From Planctomycetota bacterium (GTDB taxonomy: Bacteria; Planctomycetota; Phycisphaerae; WQYP01): 64,000 nt of DNA. Position numbers and translations under genes: made by a program. This document shows, one piece after another, positions 54,534 through 62,251 of the stretch. Each line of letters starts with the position of its first letter. Position 1 is the first letter of the stretch. The notes under the pieces are model-generated. The model ran no database searches and had not been told where the DNA came from. It was given only the letters and a program-made list of their open reading frames with translations. The DNA lies in NCBI GenBank assembly GCA_021831565.1, contig JAKBMM010000003.1:1-64000 (forward strand), in the 5' to 3' direction.

Positions 54534-55595
54534 TTACCACCTCTCTTGAGCCTCCTTGATCCAACGGAGCAGGGCCTGGGAGTCGATGATGGAAATATTC
54601 TTTTGTTTTTTGATCCTGTCCTCCAGGCTTTTAAGAGCAACTCGTATACGGCGGGCAGCTCTTCTATGGCCATGACCAATCATTGTACGAACATCGCCGC
54701 GGATTATTCTGAGATAGAAGTATTCCAGGAAAATATGTCTTTTCAGTTTACGGAATGTCGCCTTCATGGTTGCAACATAATTCCCAACAAGTTTCTTCGG
54801 CAGCACATGATAACCATGTTCCATTTTCACAATGGCAAGATGTGTAGCCAAAAACGGGCGCTTGATGGATATAAAGCGCATTTCGTAATGAACCGCGGGC
54901 CAATATATTTTTAGCAAACGAGCCCTTTGAAGAGGTGTTATGTGTAATGCAATCGCATTTTGTCGCGCAAAGGAGCTGCTCGGATTAAACCAGCCGTTAA
55001 GAACCGTCCCCACACCTAATGACGGAGCGTCCTGGCACCGTAGCAGAATGCCCGCCCTTGCATATTTTGTCGCACGCACGTTCTCTCCCTTATGGAGCAT
55101 ATTTATCGATCTGGCAGATAAATAACTCCAAATGAACCAGCGCTCCACAGGTGTGCCATAGCCCCACGGAGAACCAGGTTTTTCCATGTAGCCATTCAAT
55201 GTGAGTGAAGCCAATATTTTGTTGCGTAACGCTATGGCATTAGCGCCGGCATTTAGAGCACCAACAAGGGAATGAATGGCTCGCCTGACGGGTGGCTGCG
55301 CCATTACATCTTTCCAAGCCTTGTTTACATTTCCCGTTTGATTCGTTTTCATGAACCGGATAATCTTGCGATATTGTGGAAGATATGAATGATTACCGGT
55401 CTTCATTCCTAAAATCTTCTGCACCCGTGTCGCGAGCGCTTCCCGTGCAGGCCTGCGACTTACATTGGCCAGTACATGTAGACATAGTGTCCCAACAAAC
55501 AAACCTGTCAGAAATTGGAGACTTTTCTTATGAATCGTCAGATTCATCCCTTTAACCTGCTTGACGAAAACCATGCTTTCTCGGCCTTTTTCCAA
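54534..55595 (-). CDS. Membrane-anchored protein of unknown function
   Basis: A 353-residue protein. One membrane or signal segment (LQFLTGLFVGTLCLHVLANV) near residue 30 is followed by an alpha-helical, basic region (RRPAREALATRVQKILGMK; RRIRVALKSLEDRIKKQKN). Codon use is less GC-rich than that of neighbouring genes. Other ATGs at codons 8 and 17 are possible starts. It sits between the Cys-rich peptide gene and the MauE-like gene on the same strand. No family recognised. Confidence 0.6.
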   Translation of the reverse strand: MEKGRESMVFVKQVKGMNLTIHKKSLQFLTGLFVGTLCLHVLANVSRRPAREALATRVQKILGMKTGNHSYLPQYRKIIRFMKTNQTGNVNKAWKDVMAQPPVRRAIHSLVGALNAGANAIALRNKILASLTLNGYMEKPGSPWGYGTPVERWFIWSYLSARSINMLHKGENVRATKYARAGILLRCQDAPSLGVGTVLNGWFNPSSSFARQNAIALHITPLQRARLLKIYWPAVHYEMRFISIKRPFLATHLAIVKMEHGYHVLPKKLVGNYVATMKATFRKLKRHIFLEYFYLRIIRGDVRTMIGHGHRRAARRIRVALKSLEDRIKKQKNISIIDSQALLRWIKEAQERW

Positions 55596-55761
55596 AAATT
55601 AACGGGAAGTTAGGTTAAGTCTTTTGCGCCATTCCTTAAGCACAATCTTTTCCATTGCCAACTATCCTTGAACAAGCTTGCACACGTACTTTGACTCCCG
55701 AACTACTTCCTGTGGATCAGCTTCTTCCATTCTACCACTCGCCAACCCCGGACAGAAACTG

Positions 55762-56100
55762 TCACAGGCCCGGGCAAGTTGTGTTGCTGCACGCATCGTT
55801 GGGCATAACATTTTGCACGAGTAGGCCACAGACCTGTAGAGTATTCGTACATGGGCCACCATCACTTGGACATGATGTCTTGTAAAAGTAACCTCCGTCG
55901 CACGGGTAGAAAGCGTTGCATCCTGGCGGTGGGGTACCGGGAATATCATACAAACAATATGACGGCGGCGGTGGCTCGCTACCCGGAATCATGCCGCCAC
56001 CAAAGCCGATCCCCAATCCCGCAGCGCAGACCGCCGCCGCCACGAGTGCTCTTGTCTTCCTGCTTTGCCAATTGAACCGATTTTGAATTGCGTTAACCAT
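55762..56100 (-). CDS. Cysteine-rich exported peptide
   Basis: A 112-residue protein. AAGGAG lies about 9 bases before the ATG. The signal segment TRALVAAAVCAAGLGIGFGG is followed by a short Pro-rich link and a mature region with eight cysteines spaced in pairs (GCNAFYPCDGG; SCPSDGGPC; DACSNTTCPGL). Such an even number suggests four disulfides in a small secreted domain. The gene lies 68 bp below the propeller gene and above a MauE-like gene. No family recognised. Confidence 0.65.
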   Translation of the reverse strand: MVNAIQNRFNWQSRKTRALVAAAVCAAGLGIGFGGGMIPGSEPPPPSYCLYDIPGTPPPGCNAFYPCDGGYFYKTSCPSDGGPCTNTLQVCGLLVQNVMPNDACSNTTCPGL

Positions 56101-56167
56101 GTGGGTACTCCTTAAACTGGAACAAACAACATTGCGAATTCCGGAACACCCGGAATCCGGTACTTTC

Positions 56168-58825
56168 CTACTTGGCCGCCGCCGTACGCGGTTTTGTTTT
56201 CAATCTTTTCACGTATTTCCGAATCAAATGGAACTCAAAGCCATGATAGGAAGATACAGGGTGCCACTCATTCCACCGCAATCCTTTTTCAATTTGCCGC
56301 GAAGTTAAAAGGTCGCGCGATTTCTCCACCGCCTCCCAGCGATGAAAAAGCCCCAAGTGGTAATAGCATTTTTCCACGAGCACCGCGGCGGCGGAGTTTT
56401 GCGGCTGCTCGCCGTAATGCGCCACGCACCAGCGCAGAACTAATAAGTAAGCCTGCCGCTGGTTGGCCGCCCAGGCGGCGGGGTTGCGGTGTTCGAGCAC
56501 ATTAAGAATTTGAAGAATCAGGCGGGCTGTGTGGATGGTCGCAGTATTGTGGACGTCGACGTCCGCGCTCCCAAGGCACCATTCGGCCGCCAATTGGGTG
56601 CGCAATTCCGCTCTATGCCTCTCGTGAGCTTGCCAGGCCCGGCGGCCGAAATAATAAGGTGCCGGATGCTCGGCCAATGGGTCCAGCATGGCTCCGGCCA
56701 ACATGGCGTCGCGGGAATAATTTTTCGCCACGCGAATCACCAGCTTCATTGGCCCGCGCACCAGGAACCGCTTCCAGACCCCTCCCCAGAAATTCACCAC
56801 CCGGCTCTGGGCCGCTCCACGCATCTTCGCCAACGGCGCGGTATTGGGAAAAAGGTCGGAGCCGAAGAGGTAGGTTGCGGGCAGGGGAAGCAGGGAAATG
56901 ACATAATCGCGGTTGCGGTTCGGGCCGGTGTGGCCATCCTTGTTGAAAAAATAGAGCGAGAGCGTGTACTCGCCGGGCGGAATGTGCAGATACACGTAAA
57001 GCCCCGGTCCCTGCCAGGTGACCGGGTAAGTCTCGCCGTGATCGTCGATTTCCGATTCCCGCCGATCCTCGGCCCAAGTCGTCTTGTGCATGATAATCTG
57101 TTTATCCAGGTAAACCTCCGGCAGTTCCAGCACCCTTTTTTTCGCCGTGAACAGCCACTGAATCCAAAAGCGGACAGCATCGCCGCCAGGAAGATGATAT
57201 CCTCCGTTGTCATGTTGTCTGTGATGCGGACCAATCCCTGCGTCGTGATCCAGCGCCACCGAAGCGGGCGACCATACGTAGTCCCCCGGCCAACTGCGGC
57301 AGGCAAACAGACACGCCCAATATCTTCCATATCTTCCCAGCCATGTGCCCTGTGTGCGCCAGTCACTGGTGATGGGGACAACCCGCGGACCGGCGGGACG
57401 CGCCGACACGCGATGGGCCAGCAACTTCCGGCATAAGCCGGCCAGCCCGCCTGCCGTGGGCGCCCAGGCCGGCGCCGGCAGATTCGCCCGCCAGGACAAC
57501 CAGGCCAGCGTATCGTGGAACCCGCCGAGAACATAATGGAATAATCTGCTCCACCACGACGGCGCCGAAATGCGAACCGCCGAGACGCCCGCGCCATAGT
57601 GGCCGACCAGCGTTTTTCCATCGCCCAGTGGCAAAATGGCCGAAATGTCGTAACGCCCGCCGGGTTGGCGCCAAGAGAGTGGCATCTGGATAGCCCCCCC
57701 GTGCCTCCTTTCCGGAATATTCCCTTGCGGCCGGTTGATGCGGAACATGTTGGTCCAGCAGCCGCTGTGCCACGTACCCAGCCAGAGCTTGCCATTGGGC
57801 GACTGGGCCAGGCAGGTGATGTGATCCTCGGGCAGCAGCAAATCTTTTTCAGCCGCCGGCACTATCGGCACGTGATGGGGTGGCCGCCAAAGCTGGCGAT
57901 CCTTGAGAGCGTAATCCGCCCCGCGCACAAAGTGGAAAAGGCCGGGGTTGCGGATGCTGCTCCAAGCCAGACCTTCATCGGTAGCCACGTAAACCCGGCC
58001 AGTCTTCTTGCCCACCAGCACCGCGTTGACCAAGTTGCTCGGCAAGCCGCGCCCGGTGGGCGTGATCGGTATTTTCCACGGCCCATGGATCGTGATCCAC
58101 TGTCGGTACGGCGGGTAGGCGATGGCCAAGCCATGGCATTGCGTGCCCACAAACGCTTGGCCGTGGCGGCCGAAGGCGACGCAATCCGGGTCTGGAGGCA
58201 GACCGCCGGCGCGAGTAATGTAACGCCACGTGTGTTGGCCGGTTTGATAGATGCTGATGCCCGCCTCCGTGCACATCCAGACGGATCGGTCGCGGGGATT
58301 GACGGCGATGGCCACCACGTGCGAACCCAGCGGGCCGTTGAGTAAACCGTAATGTTTCCAGGTATAGCCGTTGAACACGCACACGCCGCGGCGCAGCGTG
58401 CCGGCCCACAGGCGGCCCCGGGAGTCCAGGCAGAGCGAATAAATATGGTCGCTGACCAGGCCGGGGGAGTTGGCCTTGTCATAATGTTTCCAAGCGGAAG
58501 CGAGCTGGGAAGGCTGGTAATGGTAGATGCCGGAATCCTCGCCGGCGACCCAGGCCCCGCCGCAGCCATCGGAGATCATGGCGGTAACATAATGGACGGG
58601 GCAATAGCTCAGTGATCGATCAACCCAAACAAACCGGGCCATCGTGAAGGACGGGGGAGCAAACAAACGTTTCCACCAGAAGTATCCCAGGGCCAGGAGA
58701 AAGAGCACCGCCAGGATGCTTACAAAACGGGAATATTTGTTGATGGTTTGGCGCAGATTGAGGGGATTCAGATCATCCCGCAGACCTTTCCACCATGCGC
58801 CAAAAAGGGAACGCGGAGGAATCAT
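56168..58825 (-). CDS. Membrane-anchored beta-propeller protein with 'DWRTQG' tail
   Basis: An 885-residue protein. A membrane anchor (FVSILAVLFLLALGYFWW) near residue 40 is followed by about 350 residues of two-component-regulator-type propeller blades (SGIYHYQPSQLASAWKHYDK; DSRGRLWAGTLRRGVCVF; NGKLWLGTWHSGCW). After a Pro-rich link comes the tail ITSDWRTQGTWLGRYGRYWA, GDYVWSP, then YPVTWQGPG and YVYLHIPPGEY, ending in helical repeats. The tail is nearly the same as the truncated gene at 3-1004. No kinase or DNA-binding domain follows. It heads the minus-strand block; role unknown. Confidence 0.8.
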   Translation of the reverse strand: MIPPRSLFGAWWKGLRDDLNPLNLRQTINKYSRFVSILAVLFLLALGYFWWKRLFAPPSFTMARFVWVDRSLSYCPVHYVTAMISDGCGGAWVAGEDSGIYHYQPSQLASAWKHYDKANSPGLVSDHIYSLCLDSRGRLWAGTLRRGVCVFNGYTWKHYGLLNGPLGSHVVAIAVNPRDRSVWMCTEAGISIYQTGQHTWRYITRAGGLPPDPDCVAFGRHGQAFVGTQCHGLAIAYPPYRQWITIHGPWKIPITPTGRGLPSNLVNAVLVGKKTGRVYVATDEGLAWSSIRNPGLFHFVRGADYALKDRQLWRPPHHVPIVPAAEKDLLLPEDHITCLAQSPNGKLWLGTWHSGCWTNMFRINRPQGNIPERRHGGAIQMPLSWRQPGGRYDISAILPLGDGKTLVGHYGAGVSAVRISAPSWWSRLFHYVLGGFHDTLAWLSWRANLPAPAWAPTAGGLAGLCRKLLAHRVSARPAGPRVVPITSDWRTQGTWLGRYGRYWACLFACRSWPGDYVWSPASVALDHDAGIGPHHRQHDNGGYHLPGGDAVRFWIQWLFTAKKRVLELPEVYLDKQIIMHKTTWAEDRRESEIDDHGETYPVTWQGPGLYVYLHIPPGEYTLSLYFFNKDGHTGPNRNRDYVISLLPLPATYLFGSDLFPNTAPLAKMRGAAQSRVVNFWGGVWKRFLVRGPMKLVIRVAKNYSRDAMLAGAMLDPLAEHPAPYYFGRRAWQAHERHRAELRTQLAAEWCLGSADVDVHNTATIHTARLILQILNVLEHRNPAAWAANQRQAYLLVLRWCVAHYGEQPQNSAAAVLVEKCYYHLGLFHRWEAVEKSRDLLTSRQIEKGLRWNEWHPVSSYHGFEFHLIRKYVKRLKTKPRTAAAK

Positions 58826-59010
58826 GGATCGCCTCCTTGCCTACTCCTGCCTGCAGGCAGGCACGGGGCCGATAGGCTTTTGACCGTAGAGCAACTTGCC
58901 TTGGAGTAATTGCGGCGCTTGAGTCCATTCATGCCTATCGGCGGGCAGGCGCAAACCCCGTCCGCCAAGGGCACGGGAATACATGAGATGGTACAGATAT
59001 GTTGATGCCA

Positions 59011-59027
59011 CCCCCCCCCCCCCCCCC
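59011..59027. repeat. Homopolymer run of 17 C
   Basis: A run of 17 cytosines about 190 bp upstream of the minus-strand propeller gene. Such a tract could vary in length by slippage or could be miscounted in assembly. Confidence 0.7.
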
Positions 59028-59131
59028 AGTCCCGGCAAACACCGGGGGCCGGCCGTTTGGTTGATATGCAAGCGGCGTCCAATATTGCTTAGCGGCGCGC
59101 GGCGCGATGGGATCGCCGGCAGTACCTAAAA

Positions 59132-59190
59132 GGGGGTCGGACATCAGGCCCGACTGAGGATCAGGACCATGGCGGCCTGGAAGGCCGCCC
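59132..59190. repeat. Intergenic repeat, copy A
   Basis: Begins GGGGGTCGGACATCAGGCCC and ends AAGGCCGCCC, including an 8-bp hairpin GGCGGCCT-GGA-AGGCCGCC. It aligns with copy B at 59742-59796 over most of its length. Confidence 0.55.
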
Positions 59191-59515
59191 CCCAAGGGGA
59201 GGTCCGAGCTTGCCGCGTCTACTTTTTGTTCACAAAGGAACATGGCTGAGCCCCGTTCACCGTGTGCACAACTTTTTACTACCGTTGCGGCCGCGATTTG
59301 CGTGGCGGCCATATACTGATACTTGGATAGTTTAATCCACTTCCAATAAAAAGCAAGAGAAAAATTGAGAATTTTTTTAGTTTATGGCCAGGAATGTTAT
59401 AACTGCTGACTATATAATCACTTACGCTACGATAAATTTATTCAAAAATATTCAAATTTCCTCCGCAGGCGGCGATTCTTCCAAGAATTACACACATCGT
59501 CACAGCGATCTTCCA

Positions 59516-59531
59516 GCCCATGCACGGTTAC
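59516..59531. repeat. Single end-like match to the inverted-repeat element
   Basis: GCCCATGCACGGTTAC agrees with the right end GCCCGTGAACGGTTAC at 14 of 16 positions. No clear left end is found about 140 bp upstream. Confidence 0.4.
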
Positions 59532-59741
59532 AGAAAAAACCGCTGCGCGCTCTGTAGCTCTCAGGTCGCGGGATTTTGGCAGTGTGGTATTGCGGCCACA
59601 CACTTGAATATTTTGATGGGTTCTGGACCCTCCCCAGGAGGTGTCAGGAAAAAGTGGAAAAATTAAAGACTATTTATTATAGGACCTTACCGCCAAATGA
59701 CGCGTGAAGACTGGAGGGTGAAGACGCCCGGCGCCTCAAAC

Positions 59742-59796
59742 GGGGGATCGGGCATCTTGCCCGACCGGGAATCAGGAACTGACGGAAAGGCCGCCC
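59742..59796. repeat. Intergenic repeat, copy B
   Basis: Begins GGGGGATCGGGCATCTTGCC and ends AAGGCCGCCCC. It shares the order of blocks with copy A (GGGGG, TCGG, GCCCGAC, ATCAGGA, AAGGCCGCCC) but lacks a few bases of the hairpin. Confidence 0.55.
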
Positions 59797-59906
59797 CAGA
59801 GAGGGCAATGGTCACGTTTCGCAGACTGGTCGGCTTATACGCGAGCGTCTCGATCCGCGGCGTGCCGCCGGATCCGCCGAAAATGTGGACTCGCCCGGTT
59901 TGCGGG

Positions 59907-59939
59907 TTGTCGCCATAAACTATACTGGGGTATAGTATA
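59907..59939 (+). promoter_or_regulatory. Promoter and RcnR/CsoR-type operator
   Basis: TTGTCG and TATAGT are spaced by 18 bases. Overlapping the -10 box is TACT-GGGG-TAT-AGTA, set within the palindrome TATACT...AGTATA. This closely resembles the TACT-G-tract-AGTA sites bound by RcnR-type repressors. It lies 29 bases before the repressor ATG, so autoregulation is likely. Confidence 0.6.
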
Positions 59940-59967
59940 AGAGCGCGAAGAATATGGAGGATCAACA

Positions 59968-60246
59968 ATGTCCCACCTGATTACCAACCAGGCCAAGCTT
60001 GTCGCCCGGGTCCGCCGCATCCGCGGGCAGGTCGCGGCCATCGAAACGGCCCTGCGGCAGGAACGCGAATGCGCCGCCATGCTGCAGATGATCGCCGCGT
60101 GCCGGGGCGCCATCGACGGACTGATGTCCGAAGTAATTGAAGGGTACATTCGTATGCATGTGATCGATCCCAGCCACAAGCCGACGGCGGCCCAACTGGC
60201 GGCGGCCCAGGAGCTTATAGATGTTCTCAAGAGCTATATGAAATGA
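59968..60246 (+). CDS. Metal-sensing repressor, CsoR/RcnR/FrmR family
   Basis: A 92-residue all-helical repressor. GGAGG precedes the ATG. LVARVRRIRGQVAAIETALR is the basic DNA-binding helix. The conserved cysteine is in ERECAAMLQMIAACRGAIDG, and the later VIEGYIRMHVIDPSH carries histidines. The family binds a metal or aldehyde through Cys and His residues and then leaves DNA. A matching operator lies just upstream, and a metal-transport ATPase gene overlaps its end by four bases. RcnR-like nickel/cobalt sensing is possible; the metal cannot be fixed from sequence. Confidence 0.85.
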   Translation: MSHLITNQAKLVARVRRIRGQVAAIETALRQERECAAMLQMIAACRGAIDGLMSEVIEGYIRMHVIDPSHKPTAAQLAAAQELIDVLKSYMK

Positions 60247-62204
60247 CCGTTCCGGAAAAAAATCACGCCATGGACGCCGCGGGCCGCCCACCCGAGGCAC
60301 ACCCGAAGGAACATGCCGCGCCCGGTTCCGTGCCGTGCGACCACGAACTCCATCTGGAACCGTTGGAGTTGGCGCGGATTGCGCTGGTGGCGGCGGCGAT
60401 CGTACTGGTGTGGCTGCGGGTCTGGGAACCGCTGGAGAAAATCAGCCTGATCGGCCTGGCGGCGGCGCTGATCGGCGGATGGCCGATTTTCAAGGAGGCT
60501 CTTTCCAACCTGCTGGCGCGCCGCATGACGATGCAGCTTTCGATGACGATTGCCCTGGCGGCGGCGCTGGCCATTGGGCAATTCCTCACAGCATTGGTGA
60601 TCCTGTTCTTTGTTCTGGCGGCGGAAATGATCGAAGGTCTCACGGTGGGCCGGGGCCGCCAGGCCATTGGCCGGCTCATGGAGCTGTTGCCGCGCCGCGC
60701 GGAAGTGCGCCGCCAGGACGCCGGGCGGGAAGTAGCGGTGGACGAGATACAAATCGGCGATGTGGTCCTGGTGCGGCCCGGCGGCCGCATACCGATCGAT
60801 GGCGTGGTGGTTGCGGGTGGGTCGGCGGTGGATCAGTCGGCGATTACGGGTGAATCGATGCCGGTGGAAAAAGTCGTCGGCGCCGCCGTTTACGCCGGAA
60901 CGGTCAACCAGTCCGGCGTGCTGGAAGTACGGGTGACGGGAATCGGACCGGATACGGCCTTTGGCAAAATTGTGCATGCCGTGGAAGAAGCGGAAAAATA
61001 CCGGGCGAAAATCCAGAAAACGGCGGATCGCCTGGCGGGCTATCTTGTGTACTTCGCCATCGGCTGCGCTCTGCTGACCCTTCTGGTCACGCACAACATC
61101 GTTTCGACTATTTCCGTGGTGATTGTGGCCGGCGCCTGCGGCGTGGCGGCGGGAACGCCGCTGGCGATTCTCGGCGCGATCGGCCGGGCCGCGCGCCAGG
61201 GTGCGATCATCAAAGGCGGAATTTACCTCGAAACCCTCTGGCGGGTAAACACCGTGGTGCTGGACAAAACCGGCACGTTGACGTTGGGCCAGACGCGGGT
61301 GATGGCGGTGGAAACGGTTCGCGGCGTGAGCGAACAACAGCTGCTGGAAGCCGCGGCCATCGCCGAAGCCCGTTCCGAGCATCCCCTGGCCCGCGCCATC
61401 CTGGAAAAAGCCCGGGAATCAGGCACGCCAATCCGGGTGCCGGAACAGTTCCACTATACGCCGGGCAGGGGGATCACGTGCGTCCACCAGAGTCAGAGCA
61501 TCACGGTGGGCAACGCGCAATTGATGAGCGAGCAGGGACTGGATGTTTCCAGTTTGGAGCGAGACGAAAACACCGGTACGCTTACCTATGTATCGCAAAA
61601 TGGAAAACTGCTCGGAGCGCTGCTGATAGAAGATGTGTCGCGTCCGGAAGCCGCCGCGGCGGTCGCCGCGCTGCATCGGCAGCACATCCAGACGGTGCTT
61701 CTGACCGGCGATACCCAAGCCGTGGGCCGGCGAATCGGCCGGGAACTGGGCATATCCTCCGTATACGCCCAACTGCTGCCGGATCAGAAGGTACAGCACG
61801 TTCGGCGGCTGCGCGGGATGGGAAGCTGCGTCGCGATGGTCGGCGATGGCATCAACGACGCACCGGCGCTGATGGAGGCCGATGTGGGCGTGGCGATGGG
61901 ATCAGGCACGGACGTAGCGCGCGAAAGCGCGGACGTGGTATTGCTGGGCAACGACCTGGTCAAATTCACCCAGACCATGCGGCTGGCGCGCCAATGCCGC
62001 CGCATCATCATGTTCAATTTCATCGGTACGCTCACGGTCGACAGCATCGGCGTGGCCTTGGCGGCGATGGGATTTCTCAATCCGCTGTTGGCGGCCCTGA
62101 TCCACGTAGGGTCAGAAACGGCGTTTATATTTAATTCCGCCCGCTTGCTGCCGGGCGGGCATTTCGTCGGCAACGGTCGGCCAAATGGAGAAGGTAAACC
62201 ATAG
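60243..62204 (+). CDS. P1B-type heavy-metal ATPase with non-canonical membrane motif
   Basis: A 653-residue transporter. It has the actuator motif DQSAITGESMPVEKVVG, the phosphorylation motif NTVVLDKTGTLT, the P1B-specific ARSEHPLARAI and the hinge MVGDGINDAPALMEADVGVA. No metal-binding domain precedes the membrane part, only a His/Cys-bearing start (EAHPKEHAAP; PCDHELH). The usual CPC-type motif is replaced by AGACGVAAGTPLAIL, and the last membrane region reads ALIHVGSETAFIFNSARLL. Substrate is therefore uncertain. It overlaps the repressor gene and shares its operator. Confidence 0.87.
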   Translation: MTVPEKNHAMDAAGRPPEAHPKEHAAPGSVPCDHELHLEPLELARIALVAAAIVLVWLRVWEPLEKISLIGLAAALIGGWPIFKEALSNLLARRMTMQLSMTIALAAALAIGQFLTALVILFFVLAAEMIEGLTVGRGRQAIGRLMELLPRRAEVRRQDAGREVAVDEIQIGDVVLVRPGGRIPIDGVVVAGGSAVDQSAITGESMPVEKVVGAAVYAGTVNQSGVLEVRVTGIGPDTAFGKIVHAVEEAEKYRAKIQKTADRLAGYLVYFAIGCALLTLLVTHNIVSTISVVIVAGACGVAAGTPLAILGAIGRAARQGAIIKGGIYLETLWRVNTVVLDKTGTLTLGQTRVMAVETVRGVSEQQLLEAAAIAEARSEHPLARAILEKARESGTPIRVPEQFHYTPGRGITCVHQSQSITVGNAQLMSEQGLDVSSLERDENTGTLTYVSQNGKLLGALLIEDVSRPEAAAAVAALHRQHIQTVLLTGDTQAVGRRIGRELGISSVYAQLLPDQKVQHVRRLRGMGSCVAMVGDGINDAPALMEADVGVAMGSGTDVARESADVVLLGNDLVKFTQTMRLARQCRRIIMFNFIGTLTVDSIGVALAAMGFLNPLLAALIHVGSETAFIFNSARLLPGGHFVGNGRPNGEGKP

Positions 62205-62251
62205 CCGCGCCGCGTACCGGCGAGCATAAGAGAAGGTGCGCAGGTTCCGTC

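Larger units (their letters stand above)
58826..59967. other. 1.1-kb intergenic region with repeats
   Basis: No credible gene; small ORFs here have no ribosome site or homology signs. It contains a C17 run (59011-59027), two related repeats of about 57 bp (59132-59190 and 59742-59796), an AT-rich core (59330-59460), a single end-like match to the inverted-repeat element (59516-59531) and a hairpin GTGTGG-N8-CCACAC near 59583. The right end holds the operator and promoter of the metal repressor gene. Confidence 0.5.

Noticed and set aside
56794-57795. Possible frameshift in the propeller gene, since another frame reads DNMTTEDIIFLAAML
   Set aside because: The called frame keeps the DWRTQG-GRYGRYWA-GDYVWSP order before joining the tail shared with the 3-1004 gene, so no shift is needed.
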